NCBI GenBank assembly: GCA_963775625.1
Contig: CAVZJM010000006.1
Location: forward strand, 186,001-250,000
Length of the DNA: 64,000 nucleotides
Direction of reading: 5' to 3'
Origin: JAIBJN01 sp963775625
GTDB lineage: Bacteria > Actinomycetota > Thermoleophilia > Gaiellales > Gaiellaceae
Position numbers and translations under genes: made by a program. Below, piece after piece: positions 42,038-49,991 of this stretch (within the stretch, counting starts at the first letter, position 1; each line of letters starts with the position of its first letter). The notes beneath the pieces are model-generated. The model saw nothing but the letters and a program-made list of their open reading frames with translations. It did not search any database and was not told the DNA's origin.

Positions 42038-44575
42038 TCAACTCAGCGCGTCCAGCAGGGCCCGCTCGGCCTCCGCCAGCGCCTCGCCGAGCTTCTCCGG
42101 CTCCTTGCCTCCGGCGCGGGCCATTGTCGGCCGGCCACCGCCGCCACCGCCCACGAGCGCCGCCGCCTGGCGCACGACCTGGACGGCGTCGATCCCCCGC
42201 TCCTCCAGCGAGCGGTCGAGGCTGACGACGAGGTGCACGCGTCCGTCCTCTCTCGCACCCAGCACCACTGCCGCCGGAGCGTGCTTCTGCCGAAGCGCGT
42301 CCGAGAGCTCGAGCAGCGCGTCGGGGGTCGAGTCGGAGAGCTCCATGACGATCACCTCGACGCCGCCCGCCGTACTCCGCCGCTCGTCGACGACGTCGGG
42401 CCCGGGCGCCGCCGTCGCGGGCTCCTGCCGCGACTCCCTGCGGACGCGCTCGAGCTCCGCGCGGAGCTCCTCGGCCTCGTGGGCGCGGTCGCGGAAGAGG
42501 GCGAAGGCCTCGCCGGACGTCACCGCCTCGATGCGCCGCACGCCGGCCCCGACGGAGCTCTCGGAGAGGAGGCCGAACGGCCCGATCTCCGCCGTCGTGC
42601 GGACGTGAGTGCCCCCGCACAGCTCGCGGGAGAACCCGTCCACCTCGACGACGCGCACGACGTCTCCGTACTTCTCGCCGAAGAGCATCATCGCGCCGAG
42701 CGCGCGCGCCTCCTCGATGGGAGTCAGGAAGGCCCGGACCGGCCGGTTCTCGAAGACGCGCTCGTTGACGATCTCCTCGACGCGCTCCCGCTCCTCCGGC
42801 GTCAGCGCCTGCGGGTGCGTGAAGTCGAAGCGGAGCTTGTCGGGGCGAACAGCAGAGCCGGCCTGGCGCACGTGGTCGCCGAGCACTTCCTGCAGCGCCC
42901 TGTGCAGGAGGTGTGTCGCCGTGTGGTTCGCCATCGTCGGGAAGCGCACCCTCCACGGGACGACCGCGCGAACGCGGTCCCCCTCGGCGAAGCCGTCGCC
43001 CTCGAAGAGGAGCGCCTGGTCCTCGCCGAACCGAAAGGCCGACACGAGCTCGGCCCGCGCGCCGTCCTTCTCGATCCACCCCTGGTCGCTGACCTGGCCT
43101 CCCCCGTCGGGGTAGAACGGCGACTCCCGCAGCTTGACGAGGACGAGCCCGTCCTCGAGCTCCTCGAGCGCGCCGATCTGCGTGAGGACGTCCAGCTTCT
43201 CGTAGCCGACGAACTCGGTGACGAAGCCGGCGCCGCGCGAGAACTCCGCCGCCCGCTCGATGCCGCGATCCGCGCCCGAGCGCGAGATCTCGCGATGCTC
43301 CTCCATGAGCGTCGCGAAGCCCTCCTCGTCCACCGTGAGGCCGCGGTCTCGCGCGAGCTCCGTCGTCAGCTCGACCGGGAAGCCGTAGGTCGCGGTCAGC
43401 GCAAAGGCGTCGTCGGCCGAGATGTCGCCCTTCGCCGCGACCTCCTCGAACAGCCGCATCCCGCGCGAGAGCGTTTCGGAGAAGCGCTGCTCCTCACCCC
43501 GGAGGACGTCCCGAATGCGGTCCCGGTTCTGCGCCAGCTCCGGATACCACGGCGCCATCTGTTCGACGACGACGTCCGAGAGCCGCCAGAGGTCTTCGAG
43601 GCCGATCTTGCGCGCCTGCTGCACGGCGCGGCGGACGATCCGGCGCAGCACGTAGCCGCGACCTTCGTTAGAGGGGATGACGCCGTCGCCGACGAGGAAC
43701 GTCATCCCGCGGCCGTGGTCGGCGAGCACCCGATGCGCTTTCGTCGCGGTCTCGTCAGCGTCCCAGGCGACACCGCTCTCTGCCTCGATCCATGCCATGA
43801 TCGCCTGGTAGCCGTCCGTCTCGTAGACCGAGCGGACACGCTGCATGATCGCGGCCAGCCGCTCGAGCCCCAAGCCGGTATCGACGTTCTGCGTTGGGAG
43901 GGGCGTCAGCGTCCGGTCCGCGTGCAGCTCGTACTCCATGAAGACGAGGTTCCAGAACTCGAGGAATCGGTCGCACCGTGGGCAGGCGGGCGCGCAGCCG
44001 GGGTCGCCGCAGCCGTGCTCCTCACCCCAGTCGTAGTAGATCTCGGAATCCGGCCCGCACGGACCCGGCCCGCCGACCGACCAGAAGTTCTCCGAGCTCG
44101 GCAACTCCACGATCCGCTGGCGCGGCACCCCGATCGCCTCCCACAGCGCGATCGCGGTGGCGTCCTCACCGAGCCCGAGCGACGGGTCGCCGGCGTGCAC
44201 AGTGGCCCAGATCCGCTCCCACTCGATCTGGAGGTGTTCGCGGATGAACTCGGCGGCGAGCTCGATCGCGCCTTCCTTGAAGTACTGCCCGAATGAGAAG
44301 TTCCCGAGCATCTCGAAGAAGGTCAGGTGGTGGCCGTCGAGACCGACCTCGTCGATGTCGGGCGTTCGGAAGCACTTCTGCGCGGTCGTCGTCAGCGGCG
44401 CCGGCGGCGGCTCGGTGCCGAGGAAGAACGGCATCTGCGGCTGCATGCCCGCCGACGTCAGGAGCGTCGAGTGGTCGTCGGCGCGCGGGATCAGCGGCCA
44501 CGAAGGCAGCCGCTTGTGGCCTTTCGACTCGAAGTAGGAGAGAAAGCCCTCCCGCAGCTCCGCGGAGGTGCGCAT
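42038..44575 (-). CDS. alaS: Alanyl-tRNA synthetase
   Basis: 845 aa. Class II catalytic core (SYFESKGHKRLPSWPLIP, FFEMLGNFSFGQYFK, RGYVLRRIVRRAV), editing domain with zinc-type motifs HTATHLLHRAL and CGGTHV, and a C-terminal C-Ala domain with GGGGGGRPTMARAGG. An insert with four Cys and one His (HGCGDPGCAPACPRC) in the aminoacylation domain could bind zinc. ATG 44575 lies 7 nt after TAGAAT (44588-44583), so probably leaderless. It precedes ruvX by 29 nt. Confidence 0.98.
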   Translation of the reverse strand: MRTSAELREGFLSYFESKGHKRLPSWPLIPRADDHSTLLTSAGMQPQMPFFLGTEPPPAPLTTTAQKCFRTPDIDEVGLDGHHLTFFEMLGNFSFGQYFKEGAIELAAEFIREHLQIEWERIWATVHAGDPSLGLGEDATAIALWEAIGVPRQRIVELPSSENFWSVGGPGPCGPDSEIYYDWGEEHGCGDPGCAPACPRCDRFLEFWNLVFMEYELHADRTLTPLPTQNVDTGLGLERLAAIMQRVRSVYETDGYQAIMAWIEAESGVAWDADETATKAHRVLADHGRGMTFLVGDGVIPSNEGRGYVLRRIVRRAVQQARKIGLEDLWRLSDVVVEQMAPWYPELAQNRDRIRDVLRGEEQRFSETLSRGMRLFEEVAAKGDISADDAFALTATYGFPVELTTELARDRGLTVDEEGFATLMEEHREISRSGADRGIERAAEFSRGAGFVTEFVGYEKLDVLTQIGALEELEDGLVLVKLRESPFYPDGGGQVSDQGWIEKDGARAELVSAFRFGEDQALLFEGDGFAEGDRVRAVVPWRVRFPTMANHTATHLLHRALQEVLGDHVRQAGSAVRPDKLRFDFTHPQALTPEERERVEEIVNERVFENRPVRAFLTPIEEARALGAMMLFGEKYGDVVRVVEVDGFSRELCGGTHVRTTAEIGPFGLLSESSVGAGVRRIEAVTSGEAFALFRDRAHEAEELRAELERVRRESRQEPATAAPGPDVVDERRSTAGGVEVIVMELSDSTPDALLELSDALRQKHAPAAVVLGAREDGRVHLVVSLDRSLEERGIDAVQVVRQAAALVGGGGGGRPTMARAGGKEPEKLGEALAEAERALLDALS

Positions 44576-44588
44576 AGAGTCGATTCTA
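44576..44588 (-). promoter_or_regulatory. -10 box for alaS
   Basis: TAGAAT (44588-44583, minus strand) lies 7 nt before ATG 44575, in the 28-nt gap after the sigma-factor gene. No Shine-Dalgarno. Confidence 0.5.
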
Positions 44589-44603
44589 GGCGCCGCGCCG
44601 CCG

Positions 44604-45365
44604 CTACCCGGTGGCGCGGCCCGCGGCGATCTCCTCGCGGACCTTCTCGAGGGCCCCGCGGATCAGGCGCGAGACGTGCATCTGCGAGATCCCCACCTGC
44701 GCCGCGATCTGCGACTGCGTCAGGCCGTTCCAGAAGCGTAGGTGGATGATGCGCCGCTCGCGCTCGTCGAGCACGTCGAGGCCGGGCTCGAGCACGACGC
44801 GGTCCTCGCTGACCTCGTACTCGTGCTCGAGCTCGCCGAGCGACTCGAGCGGGTCGAGCTCGCCGCCCTCGCCCTCGCCTGCCGGCGCCGAGAGCGAGAC
44901 GGTCGAGTAGGCCTGTCCCGACTCGAGCGCCTCCAGCACGTCCTCCTCCGTGACGCCGGCGGCGTCGGCGAGCTCCGGGACGGTCGGCGAGCGCTCGAGC
45001 TCCACGGTCAGCCCCTCGAGGATCTGAGAGAGGCGGACGTTCAGCTCCTGCAGCCCGCGCGGGACTCGGATCGCCCAGCCCTTGTCCCGAAAGTGCCGCT
45101 TGATCTCCCCGATGATGTTCGGCGTCGCGTACGTCGTCAGCTCGACCCCGCGCTCGAGGTCGAAGCGGTCGATCGCCTTGATTAGGCCGATGGAGCCGAC
45201 CTGGACGAGGTCCTCGAGCTGCTCGCCCCGATTTGCGTAGCGGCGGGCCAGCGAGCGAACCAGCGGCAGGTGCTGCTCGATCAGCTGCTCCCGTGCTTCG
45301 AGGTCACCGCTTTCGTGATACCGCCGCAGGAGCTCGCGATCGGTGCCGCCCCGGGCCGTGGTCAC
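44604..45365 (-). CDS. RNA polymerase sigma factor, SigB/SigF/SigG type
   Basis: 253 aa group 3 sigma-70. Region 2 contains HLPLVRSLARRYANRGEQLE, the core-binding DLVQVGSIGLIKAIDRFD and the -10-binding TTYATPNIIGEIKRHFRD. Region 3 has SPTVPELADAAGVTEEDV. Region 4 reads DERERRIIHLRFWNGLTQSQ followed by a helix-turn-helix ending SQMHVSRLIRGALEKV. It starts at a GTG overlapping the upstream RsbW-like stop (GTGA). The operon with an RsbW-like and a DUF948 protein suggests a stress-response sigma. Confidence 0.92.
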   Translation of the reverse strand: MTTARGGTDRELLRRYHESGDLEAREQLIEQHLPLVRSLARRYANRGEQLEDLVQVGSIGLIKAIDRFDLERGVELTTYATPNIIGEIKRHFRDKGWAIRVPRGLQELNVRLSQILEGLTVELERSPTVPELADAAGVTEEDVLEALESGQAYSTVSLSAPAGEGEGGELDPLESLGELEHEYEVSEDRVVLEPGLDVLDERERRIIHLRFWNGLTQSQIAAQVGISQMHVSRLIRGALEKVREEIAAGRATG

Positions 45366-45784
45366 ACGTGCTCTCGGGGCTCGGGCCTCGTCAGCGGAAC
45401 GCGCTTTTCGAGACGGAGCCTCTGTCCGCCATCGCCCTCCTCGATGGAGATCTCCTCGACGAGCGTCGAGAGCAGCCGGGAGAGCGAGAGCTCGGCGCGA
45501 CTGTCGCGCTCGAGGTCCTTGCGAAGCGCGACGGGGTCGATCGGGCCGATATCCATCACCACCGAGTCCGGATTGACCAGAAGCCGGACGGTGACCTCGT
45601 CACCGTCCACGAAGCTCTCCGAGTCGAGCACCGTCTCGAGCGCGAGCTGGAGATCCTCGAGGTGCTCGTATGAAAGCTCGAGGCGCGCCGCCAGGCCCCC
45701 GACCACGAGACGCGCGACCCCGTGGTACGGCTTCGCGTGCGGGATCGAGAGCGTGATCGAGTCAGCTCTCAGCGCCCGCGCCAC
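45362..45784 (-). CDS. RsbW-like regulator (GHKL fold), possible anti-sigma factor
   Basis: 140 aa. The order SITLSIPHAKPYHGVARLVV, then EDLQLALETVLDSES, then VVMDIGPIDP, resembles HATPase_c_2/RsbW anti-sigma kinases. The ATP-site residues are poor: the N-box E-x-x-x-N reads ETVLDS, and no clear DxGxG is seen, so ATP binding may be lost. It is cotranscribed with the sigma gene through a GTGA overlap, as anti-sigma genes usually are. GTG 45784 is taken as start (CTG 45772 is an alternative). It overlaps the DUF948 gene by 23 nt. Confidence 0.7.
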   Translation of the reverse strand: MARALRADSITLSIPHAKPYHGVARLVVGGLAARLELSYEHLEDLQLALETVLDSESFVDGDEVTVRLLVNPDSVVMDIGPIDPVALRKDLERDSRAELSLSRLLSTLVEEISIEEGDGGQRLRLEKRVPLTRPEPREHV

Positions 45785-46229
45785 CTCCGCGCAGCTCGTC
45801 GGCGATCTCCTGCTCCCGCCGCTGGGCGGCCTCGCGCCCGGTCTCATAGGCGCGGCGCGGGTTCTTGCGAACGCGGAGCGACGCGAAGCCGTGTGCGACG
45901 CCCTCCGCGAAGCCGGAGATCTTCTGCACCGGGCGCGTGATCGCGAAGCTGACGGCCCGGACCGCCGTGTCCACGCTGTCGGCGATGTCGACGGCGCTGT
46001 CGGTCACGAGATCCGCCTTGTCGAGCTGGGCGTTGACGCGCTGCAGGGTCCCGCCGCTCTCGTTGATGACCGGCAATGTCTCCCGCTCGAGGCCGCGGAG
46101 GAACGAGGTGAGCTGGCCGACGGTCCCGCCGAGACGCACGAGCAGGTACGTGAGCCCGATCGCGACCAGCACGCAAAAGACGCTGAGCGCGATCCAGAGC
46201 GCGTCGATCACCTCGAACGCAAGTGGCAT
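45762..46229 (-). CDS. DUF948 domain membrane protein
   Basis: 155 aa. One N-terminal TM helix (VIDALWIALSVFCVLVAIGL), then an amphipathic region typical of DUF948 (VGQLTSFLRGLERETLPVIN, LQRVNAQLDKADLVTDSAVD) and a basic tail. DUF948 proteins occur among general-stress genes in Firmicutes and Actinobacteria. It heads the DUF948-RsbW-like-sigma operon with TAGACT 8 nt before the ATG and an inverted repeat just upstream of that box. Confidence 0.85.
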   Translation of the reverse strand: MPLAFEVIDALWIALSVFCVLVAIGLTYLLVRLGGTVGQLTSFLRGLERETLPVINESGGTLQRVNAQLDKADLVTDSAVDIADSVDTAVRAVSFAITRPVQKISGFAEGVAHGFASLRVRKNPRRAYETGREAAQRREQEIADELRGGGAGAES

Positions 46230-46243
46230 CGGTCGGGAGTCTA
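46230..46243 (-). promoter_or_regulatory. -10 box for the sigma-factor operon
   Basis: TAGACT (46243-46238, minus strand) lies 8 nt before ATG 46229. No Shine-Dalgarno. Confidence 0.5.
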
Positions 46244-46246
46244 CTC

Positions 46247-46267
46247 AGAGCTCCAAACAGGAGCTCT
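46247..46267. promoter_or_regulatory. Inverted repeat between mnmA and the sigma operon
   Basis: AGAGCTCC (46247-46254), AAACA, GGAGCTCT (46260-46267): a perfect 8-bp palindrome with a 5-nt spacer. It begins right at the mnmA stop and ends 3 nt before the -10 box of the DUF948-sigma operon. It could be the mnmA terminator (no U tract follows) or an operator covering the -15 to -35 region. Confidence 0.6.
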
Positions 46268-47553
46268 TAGGCCGCGGAGGCGATCAGGCCCGCGCCGACA
46301 ACGACGTCGTCTTCGTAGAGGACCGCAGCCTGACCCGGAGCGACGCCGAAAGCGGGCTCGTCGAGGGTGAGCCGGAAGCCGCGCCCCTCAGGCTCCACCC
46401 GTGCCCGGACGCCCGGCGACCTGTGGCGAAGCTTCGCCTCGACCCGCTCGACGGGCACGAACAGGCGACCGGACTGAACTCCGACCACCGTGCGGGCCAG
46501 CGACCCGCGCGGCCCGACGACGACCGTGTTCGTCCGAGGTCGTGTCTCGAGGGCGTAGAGCGGCTCGGCGGCCGCAACGCCGAGGCCGCGGCGCTGTCCG
46601 CTCGTGAAGCGCCAGAAGCCGTCGTGGCGTCCGAGCACACGCCCCGACTCGTCCACGATCGGACCGTCTTCCTGCGCCAGCCCGTGACGCTCCAGGAACT
46701 GCCGGTAGTCGCCGCCCGCGAGGAAGCAGGCCTCCTGGCTCTCCGCGCGGTCTGCAGCTGCGAGGCCGGCCTCGCGCGCGCGTGCCCGTGTCTCTTCCTT
46801 CGTGCGCTCGCCGAGCGGAAACCAGATCCGGTCGAGCCGGCGCGGATCGAGGCGGGCGAGCATGTAGGTCTGATCCTTCGCCGGGTCGGCGGCCCGGGCG
46901 AGCAGGAGCCGTCCGCGGTGCTCGCGCAGGCGTGCGTAGTGCCCGGTCGCCAGGCGCGCCGCGCCGACGCGGCGGCCGAAGGCGAGGAGCGCCGAGAAGC
47001 GGAAGCTGCCGTTGCAGCGGATGCACGGGTTCGGCGTCTCCCCTCGTCCATACCCGGAGACGAACGGGACGACGACCGCCTGTCGAAAGGGCTCCCGGAG
47101 ATCGAGAGTGAAGTGCGGGAGCCCCAACGCGTGACAGGCGTCGCGCGCGGCGACGACGGCCGCGGGCGAGCAGCACGCCCGCTCTCCATCGGGGCCCGCC
47201 GGGTCGGTCCAGAGGCGCAGGGTGACTCCGACGGCGTCGAACCCTGCGGCGCGGGCTTCGAACAGCGCCACCGCGCTGTCCACCCCGCCGCTCATGGCGA
47301 CGACGACGCGCCCGGGCTCGGGCCGCGCCCTGACCGCAGGGCCCAGCGCGTCGTGGAGCGCGTCCAGCGCCAGCGGCGAGCCGGGAACGGCGGCCGCCTC
47401 GAGCAGCGTCAACCCGCGAATCTCCCTGCAGAGCTCGGCCGCGCCCGTCCCTTCGCCGCGGGCCTCGGTGATCCGTCCGTGCTCGACCTGCACGGCGACC
47501 CACGCGAGGTCGCCGCCTCGCGCGGCGTTTCCGATCAGCTCTGCCGTGGCCAT
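46267..47553 (-). CDS. mnmA: tRNA 2-thiouridylase MnmA with extra N-terminal domain
   Basis: Thiolates U34 of Lys/Glu/Gln tRNAs. From residue 80 on it is MnmA: PP-loop AMSGGVDSAVAL (86-97), GETPNPCIRCNG with the first catalytic Cys, LATGHYARL, KDQTYMLARL, SQEACFLAGGDYRQF with the second Cys, and FTSGQRRGLGV. Residues 1-78 are an addition: a weak IscU/NifU-like pattern (VAVQVEHGRITEARGEGTGA, LCREIRGLTLLEAAAVPG) with only one Cys (C42). ATG 47553 follows a CACTCT box by 7 nt. Total 428 aa, versus about 360 for plain MnmA. Confidence 0.92.
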   Translation of the reverse strand: MATAELIGNAARGGDLAWVAVQVEHGRITEARGEGTGAAELCREIRGLTLLEAAAVPGSPLALDALHDALGPAVRARPEPGRVVVAMSGGVDSAVALFEARAAGFDAVGVTLRLWTDPAGPDGERACCSPAAVVAARDACHALGLPHFTLDLREPFRQAVVVPFVSGYGRGETPNPCIRCNGSFRFSALLAFGRRVGAARLATGHYARLREHRGRLLLARAADPAKDQTYMLARLDPRRLDRIWFPLGERTKEETRARAREAGLAAADRAESQEACFLAGGDYRQFLERHGLAQEDGPIVDESGRVLGRHDGFWRFTSGQRRGLGVAAAEPLYALETRPRTNTVVVGPRGSLARTVVGVQSGRLFVPVERVEAKLRHRSPGVRARVEPEGRGFRLTLDEPAFGVAPGQAAVLYEDDVVVGAGLIASAA

Positions 47554-47809
47554 GAAAGTAAGAGTGCTCCACCCCGCCGATGAAGCCTCGTGCGTGAGGA
47601 ACCTGGCCATGCCAGGTGGGTGCCCTACCGACCCGGAGGCCGGACCCGGGCTCCCTCTCAGTAGGTGTTGGTTCTACATGTGCGCACGTCGCCACGCACG
47701 GGGTCGAGCACTGCGCTCACTGTATCGCAGCTGCGCCTCGGTCCACCGACCGTCCCTCGAGGCCAGGTCCCAGTGCCTGGCACCGGGACGTGGCCGCCCT
47801 GGACGGCTG
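47554..47809. other. Intergenic region 256 nt upstream of mnmA
   Basis: No convincing gene on either strand. It contains the mnmA -10-like CACTCT (47566-47561) next to the start and a 35-nt imperfect palindrome (47761-47795) near the other end. The middle (47600-47760) shows no recognised element. Confidence 0.4.
47761..47795. repeat. 35-nt near-perfect palindrome, likely terminator or REP-like element
   Basis: Arms GGCCA/TGGCC (47761-47765 with 47791-47795), GTCCC/GGGAC (47767-47771 with 47785-47789) and GTGCC/GGCAC (47773-47777 with 47779-47783) are separated by single mismatches around one central T. It lies 14 nt beyond the stop of the minus-strand DPBB gene. No U tract follows. Confidence 0.75.
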
Positions 47810-48211
47810 CTACTCGGCGAAGCGCCAGCGGACCGTGGCCTTGCCGACGACGCCCAGCTCCTGGGCGAGGGCGGGAGAGAGCTCGAAGACCTGGCCCGCG
47901 TCGACCGGGCCGCGCTCCACGACGTCGGCCTGCGCCTGCCGGCCCTGATGCTCCAGGAGGAGCTTGGCTCCACAGGGAAGCACCGGGTGGGCGATGCCGA
48001 CGGTCTGCGCCGTGACCGTGACTCCACAGGCTGTGGGCTCGGCCGCCGGCTCGAAGACGGCCACGGCGGCCGTCGCCCACTCGACGCCCGCCGTCGGAGG
48101 CGGTGCGGCGTCCGAGTCGTCGCCGACGCGGCTCAGAGCGATCGCGCCGAGCGCGCCCACGAGCGCCACCCCCGCGAGGGCCGCTTGCCGCCGCGCGAGC
48201 GCCGTGTTCAT
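47810..48211 (-). CDS. RlpA-like double-psi beta-barrel protein, membrane-anchored or secreted
   Basis: 133 aa. N-terminal hydrophobic segment (AALAGVALVGALGAIAL) as signal peptide or anchor, a Pro/Ala linker, then a DPBB fold: ACGVTVTAQTVGIAHPVLPC, KLLLEHQGRQAQADVVERGP and FELSPALAQELG end in VRWRFAE. The family includes lytic enzymes and expansin-like wall binders. The catalytic Asp of RlpA cannot be confidently placed. Third gene of a three-gene envelope unit (ATGA overlap with the previous gene). Confidence 0.75.
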   Translation of the reverse strand: MNTALARRQAALAGVALVGALGAIALSRVGDDSDAAPPPTAGVEWATAAVAVFEPAAEPTACGVTVTAQTVGIAHPVLPCGAKLLLEHQGRQAQADVVERGPVDAGQVFELSPALAQELGVVGKATVRWRFAE

Positions 48212-48972
48212 CGACCCGCGTGCTCGAGCAGCTCGCCGAACGACTCTCTGACGAGACCGTCGAACTCGGTGGGGAGCGACCCGTCAGGGGTGGCGAACTG
48301 GCGCAGATGAACGAAGAGGTACGACCACTCCTCGTAGCGGAGCGGGTCGCGCTGGGCCTCGTCGCGCGCGCGGCGCTCGAGATCCCAGAGATTCCACCGC
48401 CGTGGCTGCGCCGTCACCCGCGTGCGCAGGTCGATGACGCCGGCCGTGGCAGTCGCCGGGCGGACAGGCCCTGCCGGCGTCTCCGCTCGGGGGGGCGCAG
48501 GCGCCGGTTCCGGGACCGGCCGCAGCGCCGGCCGCACCGGCTCCGGCTCCGGTTCCGGTTCCGGCGGCGCAGGCTGCTCCGAGCGAGCTAGGGAAGGCTC
48601 GGGAGGAGGCTGGACCGGGAGCGGGAGATCCGGCGCCGGCTCGGCCGAAGCAGCTGGCTCCTCGGCCTCGACCGTGGGAGGCGGCCCGGGCACGGACTGC
48701 TCGACCGTCGGCTCCCGGCTCGGGGGCGCAAGCGGCGGTGGGACGAGAGGAAGTGCAGCTTCCCCGCCCGCGACCTCGACGGACTCGGCGCCGATGCGCA
48801 GCAGGTCCTGGCGCCACGAGAGCCACTCCACCGTCCACGCGACGATGAGGGCCGCGGCCATGACGAGGACCACGAGCAGCGGCCGGAGCTCTGCCAGCCA
48901 GAGGGCGAGCGCGACCGTCAGGAGGAAGCCCGCAAGCGCGAGGAGGCGAAAGATCGAGCGCCTGTCAGGCAC
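48208..48972 (-). CDS. Proline-rich membrane protein, unknown
   Basis: 254 aa. Two TM helices (about residues 8-27 and 31-48, LLALAGFLLTVALALWLAEL and LLVVLVMAAALIVAWTV) form a hairpin. A ~115-residue region very rich in Pro, Glu and Ala (several EPEPEP-like runs) follows. A conserved-looking C-terminal block then includes RRWNLWDLERRARDEA and RYEEWSYLFVHLRQFA. It sits between a coiled-coil protein and a wall-domain protein. The extended linker suggests a protein spanning or reaching across the envelope. Family not recognised. Confidence 0.7.
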   Translation of the reverse strand: MPDRRSIFRLLALAGFLLTVALALWLAELRPLLVVLVMAAALIVAWTVEWLSWRQDLLRIGAESVEVAGGEAALPLVPPPLAPPSREPTVEQSVPGPPPTVEAEEPAASAEPAPDLPLPVQPPPEPSLARSEQPAPPEPEPEPEPVRPALRPVPEPAPAPPRAETPAGPVRPATATAGVIDLRTRVTAQPRRWNLWDLERRARDEAQRDPLRYEEWSYLFVHLRQFATPDGSLPTEFDGLVRESFGELLEHAGR

Positions 48973-48993
48973 GCTCCGGCGCCGGCGCCCCGT

Positions 48994-49896
48994 CTACGAC
49001 GGAGCCGGGCGCTCGTCCTCGCTAGGCCCCCCGTCATCGGTGGAGTCCTCGGAGCCCTCCGCCTCCGGCGACGGCATCGGCTCGTCATGTGGCTCGAGCT
49101 CGGCGGGCTCGGCGTCGGGGACGCCCTCGGCCTCGCTGCGCGACCGCGCCCCGGATGGCTGCGACCCCCGTTGGGCGTCCACCGTGACCTCCGCCGCCCT
49201 GACGATGGCGTCCACCGCCTCGTGGATGGCAGCGTCGCCGTGCCCCGCTGCAGAGAGGAGCTGCTCGGCGCCCATGCGCGCGCGCTGGCCGACCAGCTCG
49301 GCCTGCGCCCGCGCCCAGTCGAGTGTCTGCTCGACCTCGGAGCGGGCGGAGTTCGTGAGCTCCGTGGCCTGGTGCCTGGACTGCTCCGTGAGCCGGTTCC
49401 CGCGAGACTCGGCCTCGCGCAGCTCGGCGGTCGCGTCGCGGTTCGCCTTGGTGAGGATCTCACGGGACTCCTTGCGGGAAGCGCTCAGGATCTCCGTGCG
49501 CTGCCGCTCGGTCTCCTGGCGGATGCGCGCGATCTCGGCCTCCTGCTGCTGGAGCTCCATCTGCTTCTCGCGGATCTCCTGCTCGGCACGACCCACCTGC
49601 TTCACGGCAGCGTCCTGGGCGTCGCGCTCGATCGTGTCGGCAAACTCCGCCGCCGCACGGACGATGTGCAGCGCGTCCATGCGCACGGCGTGGCCGGACG
49701 GCTCCGTGATCGCGCTCTTGGGAGCCGCCTGGAGCACGCGCAGGTTGGCCTGCAGCGACGTGAGGTGCCGCCGGAAGTTGTCGAAGGCCTCCTGCACTTT
49801 GGCGCGGTCGTAGCCGTCCGCCGCGCTCGGAAGGTCCTCGAGCCTCGGCAGGGGCGTGAGGCCCGCCTGGGCTCGACCCGGTTCTTGCGTGGACAT
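48994..49896 (-). CDS. Coiled-coil protein, DivIVA-like or scaffold, unknown
   Basis: 300 aa, soluble. A helical lead (AKVQEAFDNFRRHLTSLQAN) precedes a long coiled coil over about residues 85-215 (VGRAEQEIREKQMELQQQEA, ARIRQETERQRTEILSASRK) and an acidic disordered tail. This composition resembles actinobacterial DivIVA-like or polar scaffold proteins, but the DivIVA N-terminal signature is not seen. ATG 49896 has GGAGG 10 nt upstream and a CATACT -10 with TTGCGT about 19 nt further, so it is a leadered promoter, unlike most here. It heads the three-gene envelope unit. Confidence 0.7.
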   Translation of the reverse strand: MSTQEPGRAQAGLTPLPRLEDLPSAADGYDRAKVQEAFDNFRRHLTSLQANLRVLQAAPKSAITEPSGHAVRMDALHIVRAAAEFADTIERDAQDAAVKQVGRAEQEIREKQMELQQQEAEIARIRQETERQRTEILSASRKESREILTKANRDATAELREAESRGNRLTEQSRHQATELTNSARSEVEQTLDWARAQAELVGQRARMGAEQLLSAAGHGDAAIHEAVDAIVRAAEVTVDAQRGSQPSGARSRSEAEGVPDAEPAELEPHDEPMPSPEAEGSEDSTDDGGPSEDERPAPS

Positions 49897-49991
49897 GTTC
49901 GCTACGCCTCCCCTCCGCGTTCTGACCGCGGGCTCGACACAAGTATGCCTTTCCTCATCGGCTGGAACGCAAGGGTTGCTTTAGAGAGCCT

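Noticed and set aside
47600..47760. Possible tRNA or other structured RNA in the mnmA upstream gap
   Set aside because: No T-loop GTTCGAAT-like sequence, no acceptor pairing and no known RNA core could be found.
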